Source: Anaerolineales bacterium | GTDB lineage: Bacteria > Chloroflexota > Anaerolineae > Anaerolineales > JABWBV01 | Reading direction: 5' to 3' | Length of the DNA stretch: 64,000 nucleotides | Assembly: GCA_020634875.1 (NCBI GenBank) | Contig: JACKAX010000001.1 | Coordinates: 151,366-215,365, forward strand | Shown here: in pieces, positions 7,551 through 15,415 of the stretch | Layout: every line of letters begins with the position of its first letter | Numbering within the stretch: the stretch's first letter is position 1 | Notes under the pieces: model-generated | What the model saw: the letters and a program-made list of their open reading frames with translations, nothing else | Database searches by the model: none | What the model was told of the DNA's origin: nothing | Position numbers and translations under genes: made by a program

Positions 7551-8318
7551 ATGCACCTGATTCCCCTCTCCCACGCTCAACTCACCTCGCTCAAACCCCG
7601 CTTCTTCCCTGACCGCCCCGGCCCCTTGATCGGCCTCCACGCCATCCAAACCGGACACGGACATGCCTGGGCCGACCGCTGGCCTGATCCCCGCGTTCTA
7701 CTCACCGAAACCGCCGGAAATTATTCTCTCTCCGGTGATCCCGACGCCCTCACCCCCGACGCTTTACGCCCGCTGATCTCCGGCTTTGTCGAAGCCCCGG
7801 ACACCTTTGTCCGACTTCTGCGGACCGCGTTTCCCGATCTCATTCGCTGGCCGCGCGTGATCTACGCCCTACCCGGCCCACCACATTACAACGACCCGCC
7901 CGGATTCGTCATCCGACGTTTGGGCGTGGAAGACGCGCGGCCCCTGGCAAACTTGAGCGAAGAATCGAACTGGATTTACAAAACCTGGTACGGAGCCGAA
8001 AACCTGGCAAAAAGTGGCCACGCGTGGGGTGCGTTCGCGGACGGGCAACTGGTATCCGTCGCGAACACGTTCTTCGTCGGGGCGCGGTACGAAGACCTGG
8101 GGGTGATTACCGAGCTGGGGTTCCGTGGCCGCGGGCTAAGTGTGGCTTGTGCAGGCGCGATGTGTACAGACGTAATCGCCCGCGGGCGGATTCCCAGTTG
8201 GAGCACATCCACCGATAACCTTGCCAGTATGCGCGTGGCAGAGAAGTTGGGCTTTCAGTTCGAGCGGTGGGATGTGTTATATGTGGCGAATTTTGACGTG
8301 CCTGAGGCGGGGCCATAA
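7551..8318 (+). CDS. GNAT-family N-acetyltransferase
   Basis: A 255-residue protein. The C-terminal half (about residues 118-250) is a GNAT domain: FVIRRLGVEDARPLANL starts it, GVITELGFRGRGLSVACAGA contains the acetyl-CoA pyrophosphate loop (R-G-R-G-L), and NLASMRVAEKLGF is the typical last motif. The N-terminal half resembles the cap of the FR47/GNAT_acetyltran group. The acceptor is unknown. The ATG at 7551 is chosen because of the -10 spacing; an in-frame ATG at 7536 overlaps that hexamer and is less likely. Confidence 0.85.
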   Translation: MHLIPLSHAQLTSLKPRFFPDRPGPLIGLHAIQTGHGHAWADRWPDPRVLLTETAGNYSLSGDPDALTPDALRPLISGFVEAPDTFVRLLRTAFPDLIRWPRVIYALPGPPHYNDPPGFVIRRLGVEDARPLANLSEESNWIYKTWYGAENLAKSGHAWGAFADGQLVSVANTFFVGARYEDLGVITELGFRGRGLSVACAGAMCTDVIARGRIPSWSTSTDNLASMRVAEKLGFQFERWDVLYVANFDVPEAGP

Positions 8319-8345
8319 AAGGCGGAAGTTTTCGTTTTTTCAGCT

Positions 8346-8931
8346 ATGAAGAAGAAACGGTTTGCGTTGGTTGGATTGTCAGTTTGTTTTACTTGCCGCA
8401 CTGAACTTTCTGGCAGCCTATCCTCCCTGTTCGGACGAGTATCCTGCTTGGCAAACATCCCCTTACATTCGGCCCTACCCGGTCGGAGAAAACTACCCGC
8501 TCTATCAGGGCAACTGCAAGCTGGGGGGACATCACGGGGTGTACCGCTACAGCTATGATTTTTTGATGCCGATTGGGGAAGTCGTTACGGTGGCGCGGGG
8601 CGGGAGCGTATACGAAGTCCGCACGGGCAGCGTGGACGGGGGCGGCTCGGATCATCTCGTCAAGATTCAACATGAGGATGGAACGATTGCCACATACTCA
8701 CACCTCCACAACGCGCTGGTAGCGGTTGGACAGGTGATTCAGGCAGGCGAGCCGATTGCGCGTAGTGGAAATACGGGTAAAACCGGAGGCACGCCCCATC
8801 TCCATTCTTAAGTTTCGACGTGCTCCGAATCCGTCAACTGCCGAACGTTGCCAGTCACCTTTCGGAACGCGGGGGAGAATGTAGGGAGACTGGAGGATGG
8901 AGTGGTGTATGAGGCGCATATTAAGAAATAG
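8346..8931 (+). pseudogene. Frameshifted M23 (LytM) peptidase gene
   Basis: Pieces of a secreted M23 peptidase lie in different frames. The start MKKKRFALVGL (8346) is one base out of frame with FVLLAALNFLAAYPPCSDE, which together make a signal peptide, so a shift lies near 8375-8385. The domain continues with YRYSYDFLMPIGEVVTVARG and TYSHLHNALVAVGQ up to GGTPHLHS, where TAA (8809) ends it. The family expects HLHF-x-V, and FDVL appears two frames over at 8814. From about 8826 the original frame resumes as ESVNCRTLPVTFRN and ends VVYEAHIKK at 8931. At least two lesions are needed; either a decayed gene or sequencing errors. Confidence 0.7.
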
Positions 8932-8999
8932 CTTAAGAACGTGAAGGGGAGAAGGGCAAAATACAACTAATCTAATATCTCTATACGAAGGACTTCCCT

Positions 9000-10022
9000 A
9001 TGCCCAGGCTCATACTCGTTGCCCTACTTGTATCGCTCATTTTTGTGGGGAGCGGATGCGCTCAACCCACCGTTTCCCCGGATGCCACCCCCGTGATCGT
9101 GATTCGAGTAGGCCCCCCCAATACCGGACCCACCGCGACCCCCTTACCCGAAAATATTCCCACCCCTGTCGAGGCAACCGGCAGCAACCCGTTAGACCCG
9201 CCCCAAAGCGTCCACATGCCGGATAACGGAGTGGCCGTCCCGATGCAAACGATTCATGGTCTGCCCAGTGTGGAGGTGTTTATCAATGGTAGTGGCCCCT
9301 ATCATTTTGTGGTGGACTGGGGCGCAAACATCTTCGCGATGTCCCCTCAAATGGCCCTGGACTTGAACCTCCCCGTTCTGGGTACCGATGAGATGGGAAA
9401 CCAAAATGCCTTTGTCACCACGCTTTCCGTTGGAGAGGCAGAATTCGGGGGCCTGATCGCCGTTCTCGACACGTTCTTTTCCAACACCGATGAAGATGGG
9501 GTGATAGGCCGGAACGTGTATGAATCCTTGCTGATGACACTGGATTATCCCAACCAATCCATCCGATTTGAAACGGGCGAACTGCCTCCCGCCAATGGGG
9601 CAGACATCCTAACGTACACCCCCAGTGAAGGGGGCGCGCCCATGCTCGATCTCGAACTCAACGGGAACCATTACCTGGCCGTAGTGGACACGGGCGCTTC
9701 GCGATGGATGATCTGGCCCGCCTCCCAAATCGGTGAGCTTGAATTTCTGTTCGGCCCGGTGGAAGGGGAGGCGGCCTCTGGCCCACAGTTGGGCACCGTC
9801 GGAACGCAAGTCGGGCGGTTGGCGCAGGATGTTCACTTTGGCGCATATACGTTTGCCCAACCGCTGATTGACATCATTGACCGCCCCGAAATTTTAGTGG
9901 GGAGCCGTTTACTTTCCAATTTTACGGTCACGCTGGACCAGAAAAATCTTCGGATTCAACTGGCGCGTCCCAACACAGAGCCAATTGTGGTGCCACAAGC
10001 AACGTGGGAGGCTGTGCCTTAA
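9000..10022 (+). CDS. Lipoprotein with two retropepsin-like aspartyl protease lobes
   Basis: A 340-residue protein. Signal and lipobox FVGSGC place the lipid on Cys20, followed by a Pro/Thr-rich linker to about residue 70. Two retropepsin-like lobes follow: VEVFINGSGPYHFVVDWGAN (D106) and LAVVDTGASRWMIWP (D230). The second active-site loop is canonical DTG; the first reads DWG, so the second catalytic position of the pair is altered. It is probably an extracellular protease or a protease-derived sensor. GAAGGA lies before the ATG. It is convergent with the MFS gene, only 24 bp away. Confidence 0.75.
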   Translation: MPRLILVALLVSLIFVGSGCAQPTVSPDATPVIVIRVGPPNTGPTATPLPENIPTPVEATGSNPLDPPQSVHMPDNGVAVPMQTIHGLPSVEVFINGSGPYHFVVDWGANIFAMSPQMALDLNLPVLGTDEMGNQNAFVTTLSVGEAEFGGLIAVLDTFFSNTDEDGVIGRNVYESLLMTLDYPNQSIRFETGELPPANGADILTYTPSEGGAPMLDLELNGNHYLAVVDTGASRWMIWPASQIGELEFLFGPVEGEAASGPQLGTVGTQVGRLAQDVHFGAYTFAQPLIDIIDRPEILVGSRLLSNFTVTLDQKNLRIQLARPNTEPIVVPQATWEAVP

Positions 10023-10046
10023 ATGTCCTTCAGAAACGTAACGTAC

Positions 10047-11339
10047 TCAATCCGCCACCGCCCTCGCCCCCTCCACTTCCGGCGTTTGCGCCCAAAAATA
10101 CTTCCAATACAGATAAACCGATATCGAATACAACACAATCACCAGCGAAAACACCGGATTAAACCCATACTGCACCTGGAGATACCCGCTCATCGTCGGG
10201 CTAAATGCACGCCCGGAACTCCAGGCCATGCTTACCAGACTGGCGGCCGTCGCCCGCGCCTCCGGTTTAACACGCTCCATCACAAAGGTCTGATAGACCG
10301 GGTTACTCATATTCATGAAGGCCAGCCGAACGTAATAGGCCAATGCCGCCACCCCGAACCAGGGCGAAAAGCCCAACATCATCAGGAACGGGATAGAAAG
10401 CAGTTGGGTATAAACCACCAGTTGAATTTTGCCGTACTTCTCCGCAATCGCTGGTGCCAGCAAAAAACCCGCCGCCATCGCCAGCGATCCCCACGCAAAC
10501 AGCGTCCCAATCGCTTGATCGCTTTGCCCATGCACCTGCCTGAAAAACAGATTCATAAACGGCATAAACAACCCCGCCCCAAACGAAGTCACCAGAATGG
10601 GCAACACCAGTTTGCTGAACATCGAAAAATGTTCTCGGAAATACGAAAGCGGCATAAAGAGTGCGCGGTCTTCTTCCGGGCCGGAATGGTCCCCTTGTAA
10701 TCGGGAGAGAGGCAACAAACCCAGCACGATGATCATGACAATCACCCCCAACGCCAACCCATACGCCGCACTGCTCGTTGCCGGAACATGCCGCCACAAC
10801 CCCAACCATGAGGGGAGATACCCCCCGATCCAGTTGCCCACAAACATCGCCGTCATCCGCAAGCCAAAACTCAGGCTGAACAAATACGTGCGCTCTTCCT
10901 CGCCGGAGTTTTCCATCAGAAACGGACTCTGCACCACCGTTGAAAGGCTTTGCGCCAGGCCAAGCACCACATTCATCGCAAAGAAAATGATCGTGCCCGG
11001 AAACAGCACCATCACAATCACGCCCGTCGCGTAGGCCACCGTGGAACTCATAATTGCGCGTTTCCGGCCCAGGCGGTCGGCCAGATACCCCATCGGGATC
11101 GCCGCCAGCAAAGCGGTGCTGTTATTCACCGTGATCAGGTTTCCTAACAGCGACTCATCATACCCCAGGCTGAGTACATAAAAGTTGTACAGCAACTGGA
11201 ACACCCCCATCCCAATGCCGAAAAAGATCAAATACACAAGATACCGCCGCGCGTTCGGACGAAACGCGTGAATGCGTGCCCCGTAAGTCGTCAGGGTCCC
11301 CGCAAAGGTCGAAAAAAACGCTTTAATTTTCACTACCAT
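10047..11339 (-). CDS. MFS transporter
   Basis: A 430-residue, 12-helix major facilitator. The loop 2-3 signature is clear: GYLADRLGRKRAI at about residue 98. The mid-protein loop carries SRLQGDHSGPEEDRALF, and the C-half has LFAWGSLAMAAGFLLAPAIAEKYGK. Proton-coupled export or uptake of a small organic compound is expected; the substrate cannot be read. It is a close paralogue of the next gene (shared FYVLSLGYDESLLG, MENSGEEERTYLFS, MNMSNPVYQTFVME), so the pair is a tandem duplication, 14 bp apart on the same strand. Confidence 0.9.
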   Translation of the reverse strand: MVVKIKAFFSTFAGTLTTYGARIHAFRPNARRYLVYLIFFGIGMGVFQLLYNFYVLSLGYDESLLGNLITVNNSTALLAAIPMGYLADRLGRKRAIMSSTVAYATGVIVMVLFPGTIIFFAMNVVLGLAQSLSTVVQSPFLMENSGEEERTYLFSLSFGLRMTAMFVGNWIGGYLPSWLGLWRHVPATSSAAYGLALGVIVMIIVLGLLPLSRLQGDHSGPEEDRALFMPLSYFREHFSMFSKLVLPILVTSFGAGLFMPFMNLFFRQVHGQSDQAIGTLFAWGSLAMAAGFLLAPAIAEKYGKIQLVVYTQLLSIPFLMMLGFSPWFGVAALAYYVRLAFMNMSNPVYQTFVMERVKPEARATAASLVSMAWSSGRAFSPTMSGYLQVQYGFNPVFSLVIVLYSISVYLYWKYFWAQTPEVEGARAVAD

Positions 11340-11353
11340 GCCTCATCAAAAAT

Positions 11354-12634
11354 TTACACCGCCACGGCCACAGGTTTCTCGCTTTTCCGCCAGAAATACT
11401 GCCAATACAAACCCACTGCGATGATGTAACACACAATCGTCACAAAAAACGGCCAACCGAACCCACTCTCCACTTGCAACGCCCCACTCAAAGACGGACT
11501 GAACGCCCAGCCAAAATTCCACGCCATACTCGTCAGGCTCGCCACCGTCGCCCGTGATTCGGGGTCCACGTGTTCCATCACAAAGGTCTGGTACACCGGG
11601 TTACTCATGTTCATCAACGCCACCCGCACGTAATACGCACTCGCGCTCAACCAGAACCACGGCGAATACCCCAAAATGATCAAAAACGGGATCGAAAGCG
11701 CCTGCGTCACCACCACGACTTGAATTTTGCCGTACTTCTCCGCAATCGGCGGGGCGATCAGCATCCCGATGCCCATCGCCAACGAACCCCACGCAAACAG
11801 CGCCCCGATCACCCCATCCGACTGGTGATGTACCGTGCGGAAAAACACATTCATAAACGGCATCACCATCCCCGCCCCAATCGCCGTTATCAGCAGCGGG
11901 AAAACCAACCGGCCCAAAAGGGATCGCTCCTTCCAAAAGTAGGAAATGGGGGCAAACATCGTGCGGGCCTCTTTTTCCCCGCCCTTGTACATGCGCCGTA
12001 ACCCGAACAGGGGCACCAACCCCAACACCGCCAGCACACTGACCGCTCCCAACGCCCAGCCATACGCCGTACTGCTCGTCGCCTCCGTCCCCTGCCAGAC
12101 GCCCATCCACGCCGGAAGATACCCGCCCAGCCAGTTCCCGACAAACCCCGCCAGCGTGGACATCCCAAAGCTAAAACTAAACAAATACGTGCGCTCTTCC
12201 TCCCCACTATTTTCCATCAAAAACGGCGCGGTCGTCACCGCCCCCAAACTTTGCGCCATCCCCAATAGCACATTCATCACATAAAACAACCCCACCGACG
12301 GCCACATCACCATCGCCATCACAGACGCGCTGGTGAGAATGCCGCTCAGCAACAACGACCACTTCCGCCCCAACCGGTCAGCGAGATACCCAATTGGCAG
12401 GGCAACAATCAGCGCGCTCAAGTTATTCGTCGTGATCAGCCGCCCCAACAGCGATTCATCATACCCCAGGCTCAACACATAAAAGTTGAATAACAATCGG
12501 AACACGCCAAACGCCGCCCCGGCCAACATCACGTTAACTAAATACAACCGGGCATTGCGTTGAAACGCTCCGACCCGGTTGACATACGTCGTCAAAGATT
12601 GGCCGATAGCACGGCCAGAAAACTTGATATTCAT
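11354..12634 (-). CDS. MFS transporter, tandem paralogue
   Basis: A 426-residue major facilitator with 12 predicted helices, paralogous to the gene downstream. Key motifs: LPIGYLADRLGRKWSLL in the loop 2-3 position, MENSGEEERTYLFSFSFGMS, LFAWGSLAMGIGMLIAPPIAEKYGK. The ATG at 12634 is chosen because TTGGAG lies eight bases upstream; an in-frame ATG at 12679 would add a hydrophilic 15-residue tail with no role. The paralogues may act as a heteromeric pair or have split substrates. It lies 69 bp downstream of the MBL-fold gene. Confidence 0.9.
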   Translation of the reverse strand: MNIKFSGRAIGQSLTTYVNRVGAFQRNARLYLVNVMLAGAAFGVFRLLFNFYVLSLGYDESLLGRLITTNNLSALIVALPIGYLADRLGRKWSLLLSGILTSASVMAMVMWPSVGLFYVMNVLLGMAQSLGAVTTAPFLMENSGEEERTYLFSFSFGMSTLAGFVGNWLGGYLPAWMGVWQGTEATSSTAYGWALGAVSVLAVLGLVPLFGLRRMYKGGEKEARTMFAPISYFWKERSLLGRLVFPLLITAIGAGMVMPFMNVFFRTVHHQSDGVIGALFAWGSLAMGIGMLIAPPIAEKYGKIQVVVVTQALSIPFLIILGYSPWFWLSASAYYVRVALMNMSNPVYQTFVMEHVDPESRATVASLTSMAWNFGWAFSPSLSGALQVESGFGWPFFVTIVCYIIAVGLYWQYFWRKSEKPVAVAV

Positions 12635-12703
12635 TTGTGTTCTCCAAGAATGGGGCGCATGTAAAAGCGTTTTCCCCATCCTATAAAAAAACTGGCAAAA
12701 GGC

Positions 12704-13468
12704 TTACGGTGAACCAAACGCCAACGTCATAAAATCCTCTGCCAGGGCTACCTCCCCAGTATAAGCCGCACTCGCCTCCGCGACAAGTTCAGCGCCGGAC
12801 AATTGACGGGTGGAATAATGAATGAGCAACAGCCGCGCGGCGTTGGCCCGCGCGGCAATTTCACCAGCCTGACGGGGGGAACTGTGCCCGGCAAAATCGC
12901 CCCCAGCCTCATGGACCAGAACATCCGCCCCTGCCCCCAATCGGACTACGGCCTCGCACGGTTTTGTATCGCACGAGTACGCGAAACTTTGCCCGGACTT
13001 AAAGTTCACCCGCAGACCAATGTTGGGAATTGCGTGTTGGACGGGAGAGGTGAGCAGGGTAAAGTCCGGGCAGGTCAATGTTGGAGACAGTTGATCCGCG
13101 GAAATGGGGATGAAATGGACCGGGTAAAAATCATCCCATGTGGTCCAGTCATATAAATTCAGCATAGCTTGGACCCGGTCAAGCGTAAAAGGCAAGCCGT
13201 AAAGATTGAGTGGGCGTTTCCGACCGAGAATCCACATGTTTAGCAACAACGCCGGAATCCCCAATGTGTGATCGGGATGGAAATGGGTCACGATCAAATC
13301 GGTCAGATCATGGAAATCTACCCCTGCTTGTTGTAACCGGAGAATAGATTGATTATTAGGTGAGTCAACTAAAACAATGCGCGTTTGCCCCACAATGACG
13401 AAATGGGTGTTTTCACGCTCGCGCGATGGAATAGCATCGGATGAACCGAGAAAGATAACTTTGGGCAT
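12704..13468 (-). CDS. MBL-fold metallohydrolase (RNase Z-like)
   Basis: A 254-residue metallo-beta-lactamase-fold hydrolase with RNase Z-like layout. Metal ligands visible: THFHPDHTLG (HxHxDH) at about residue 61-69, HAIPNIG near 145, SCDTKPC Asp near 167, and GHSSPRQAG with His near 193 and HYSTR near 216. Without the long exosite arm of true tRNase Z, it could be a phosphodiesterase or lactonase. It starts 9 bp after the MalG-type permease ends, so it belongs to the GntR-regulated ABC operon and may process an imported substrate. Confidence 0.85.
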   Translation of the reverse strand: MPKVIFLGSSDAIPSRERENTHFVIVGQTRIVLVDSPNNQSILRLQQAGVDFHDLTDLIVTHFHPDHTLGIPALLLNMWILGRKRPLNLYGLPFTLDRVQAMLNLYDWTTWDDFYPVHFIPISADQLSPTLTCPDFTLLTSPVQHAIPNIGLRVNFKSGQSFAYSCDTKPCEAVVRLGAGADVLVHEAGGDFAGHSSPRQAGEIAARANAARLLLIHYSTRQLSGAELVAEASAAYTGEVALAEDFMTLAFGSP

Positions 13469-13477
13469 AGAAAAGGA

Positions 13478-14317
13478 TTACTTAATACCAGAATGGAGAA
13501 AACTCTCCACAAAATGGCGTTGGAAAATCAGAAAGAGAATGAAAAGCGGGGCAATGACCATCAACGTTGCGGCACTCAGCAACGACCATTGCGCGCCAAT
13601 CTCTCCCAACTGGGTAAACCGCACCAGCCCCGCGGTCAACGGGCGGCTTTTATCGCTGTTAGTGATGACCAGGGGCCAGAGAAATTCATTCCAGTGCCAG
13701 GTGATGGAGGACAGGCTAAACGCGAGAAGCGAGGGCAAAGTGGGCGGCAGGTAGACGTGAATGATCAGTTGCCACCATGTGCATCCGTCCATCTCGCCTG
13801 CATCCACGAGATCACGCGGGACTTCCAAAAAGGCCTGGCGCATCAAAAACACGCCAAAGGCAGAACCAAAGTAGGGGATCGCAATCGCCAGCAAAGTGTC
13901 GAAAATGCCCAACTGCCGGATGGTCGCGAAATTGGGGGCCAGCAGGGCGGAAGTGGGGATCATCATTTGCAGCAAAATGAAGAAAAAGAGCCACTTTTTA
14001 CCGGAAAATTTGTAATTTGCCAATGCGAAACCGCCCAATACAATCGTCACAAGCTGAACGACCAGGATCATCACCACGATCAAAACCGTGTTCAGATAAT
14101 ACTGTCCGAACGGGGCCAGGGACCAGGCGCGCGTGTAATTTTCCAGGGTCAGCGTCGAGCCAAACCACACATCCCCGCGCCCCATCGGTTCCGTCGCGGG
14201 CCGGAACGAGGCCACCACCGCCCAGAGAACCGGCGTCATCCAAAGCAACACCATCGCCGCGGTCAAGAGGGTGGTCAGGTAGTTCCCGAATTGAGACAGA
14301 AATTTTTTAGAGGCCAT
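13478..14317 (-). CDS. Carbohydrate ABC transporter permease, MalG type
   Basis: A 279-residue inner-membrane permease with six helices. The EAA loop that contacts the ATPase is DLVDAGEMDGCTWWQLIIHV followed by LPP near residue 190. The tail FQRHFVESFLHSGIK is typical of MalG/UgpE-like subunits. The ATG at 14317 has GGAAGG eight bases upstream and begins one base after the preceding stop, indicating translational coupling. It pairs with the next permease and the lipoprotein binding protein. No ATP-binding subunit is encoded nearby, so a shared MsmK-type ATPase elsewhere is expected. Confidence 0.9.
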   Translation of the reverse strand: MASKKFLSQFGNYLTTLLTAAMVLLWMTPVLWAVVASFRPATEPMGRGDVWFGSTLTLENYTRAWSLAPFGQYYLNTVLIVVMILVVQLVTIVLGGFALANYKFSGKKWLFFFILLQMMIPTSALLAPNFATIRQLGIFDTLLAIAIPYFGSAFGVFLMRQAFLEVPRDLVDAGEMDGCTWWQLIIHVYLPPTLPSLLAFSLSSITWHWNEFLWPLVITNSDKSRPLTAGLVRFTQLGEIGAQWSLLSAATLMVIAPLFILFLIFQRHFVESFLHSGIK

Positions 14318-14318
14318 A

Positions 14319-15221
14319 TTAATCTTCCTTCCGCTCAGATAACACAAAATTTGTGACCGTAAAGATCAACAAGATCAAAACAAAAATGACGGTAATGGCG
14401 GCGGAGATGCCCACATTTTGATTGCCAAAACGTTCGAGCCACAAGTCAAACAACAATACCGTGCTGGACAAACTTGGCCCGCCATCGGTCAATACAAAAA
14501 TGTGATCCACCGTGCGGAAAGCATCAATAAAGGCAATGGTGAAGATAAAAACGGTGGTGCGTTTGAGCAAAGGGAACGTAATCTGCCAGAGAGTTTGCCA
14601 CCCGTTCGCCCCATCCAATGCCGCGGCTTCGTACACATCCGTGGGGAGGTTTTGCAAGCCTGCCAGATAAAAAATCATGTAATACCCAGCATTTTTCCAG
14701 ATGGCAACGATCATCACCGAGAGGAGGGCCAGGTCCGGGTTGCCCGTCCAGTTCTGCGCCCCGTCATACCCCAGGAATTGCAGGGCGGTGTTGAAAAGGC
14801 CATAATTCGGCGTGAAGAAAAATAGCCAAATGGTCGCGGCGCTGACCATCGGCAACACCATCGGGTGAAAGAAGGCCAGGCGAAAAAGCCCCGTCAGACG
14901 CATTTTGCGGTTGACCAGCAGGGCAAAGAAAAAGCCGAGAAAAATGCTGATCGGAACTGTGACGATGACATAATAAAACGTGTTGGAAATCGTTTGAAGG
15001 AAATAAGGGTCTGTAAATAAATCAATATAGTTTCCCAACCCTGTAAACGTCGGCTCCCGAAAGCGGGCAATGTTCAAGCGTTGCAGGAAAAAACTCTGGT
15101 ATACGGACAAAATAACCGGCCAGACTGTAAACACCGCCACAAAAATAACAGTGGGCAGGAGCAGGCCATAAGGCAAGAGCATGAAGCGTTTTTTGTTTGA
15201 GGGCATGGGATGGGTATTCAT
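14319..15221 (-). CDS. Carbohydrate ABC transporter permease, MalF type
   Basis: A 300-residue permease with six helices, of the UgpA/MalF group without the large periplasmic insert of E. coli MalF. The EAA loop is YEAAALDGANGWQTLWQITF at about residue 205. TDGGPSLSSTVLLFDLW is a conserved block of the family. The start at 15221 (MNTHPMPSNKK) leaves a short basic tail before helix 1; ATG at 15206 is an alternative. It is separated from the binding-protein gene by two strong hairpins and is coupled to the MalG-type gene. Confidence 0.9.
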   Translation of the reverse strand: MNTHPMPSNKKRFMLLPYGLLLPTVIFVAVFTVWPVILSVYQSFFLQRLNIARFREPTFTGLGNYIDLFTDPYFLQTISNTFYYVIVTVPISIFLGFFFALLVNRKMRLTGLFRLAFFHPMVLPMVSAATIWLFFFTPNYGLFNTALQFLGYDGAQNWTGNPDLALLSVMIVAIWKNAGYYMIFYLAGLQNLPTDVYEAAALDGANGWQTLWQITFPLLKRTTVFIFTIAFIDAFRTVDHIFVLTDGGPSLSSTVLLFDLWLERFGNQNVGISAAITVIFVLILLIFTVTNFVLSERKED

Positions 15222-15247
15222 CTCAAGTATGTAAGGTATAGAGGTTT

Positions 15248-15297
15248 CCGAAAAAAGATAGGTGGGGGATGTACATCCCCCACCTATCTTTTTTCGG
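15248..15297 (-). terminator. 50-bp perfect palindrome between binding protein and permeases
   Basis: The arms are 25 bp each with no unpaired base except the turn. They start CCGAAAAAAGATAGGTGG and contain A6/T6 runs inside the stem. Lying inside the operon, it probably terminates or protects part of the transcript, so that the binding protein is made in excess over the permeases. Confidence 0.8.
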
Positions 15298-15314
15298 GAT
15301 ACCCTCGCACCTAT

Positions 15315-15350
15315 CAATAATGGGCGTTCCCTGAGGAACGCCCATTATTG
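15315..15350 (-). terminator. Second intra-operon hairpin
   Basis: CAATAATGGGCGTTCC / GGAACGCCCATTATTG, perfect 16-bp arms around CTGA. There is no T-run after it, so it is more likely an mRNA 3'-end stabiliser or a partner of the neighbouring palindrome. Confidence 0.7.
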
Positions 15351-15415
15351 TATTCAGATATTTTCATTTTGGCACGGCACATACGATGCGATGCCAACTC
15401 AATGAGCGTTATGGG

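Noticed and set aside
8809..8811. Stop codon in the M23 gene as possible recoding
   Set aside because: It is TAA, not TGA, and the family motif continues in another frame, so a frameshift explains it better than selenocysteine.
10023..10700. Plus-strand open frame rich in Arg, His and Pro opposite the MFS gene
   Set aside because: It begins at the stop of the protease gene and mirrors transporter helices; composition is that of an antisense frame.
12704..13468. Calling the MBL-fold protein tRNase Z (rnz)
   Set aside because: It has the metal motifs but no recognisable exosite arm, and it sits in a transport operon.
13493..14356. Plus-strand frame opposite the MalG-type permease
   Set aside because: Gln/Arg/Pro-rich antisense of membrane helices, no family resemblance.
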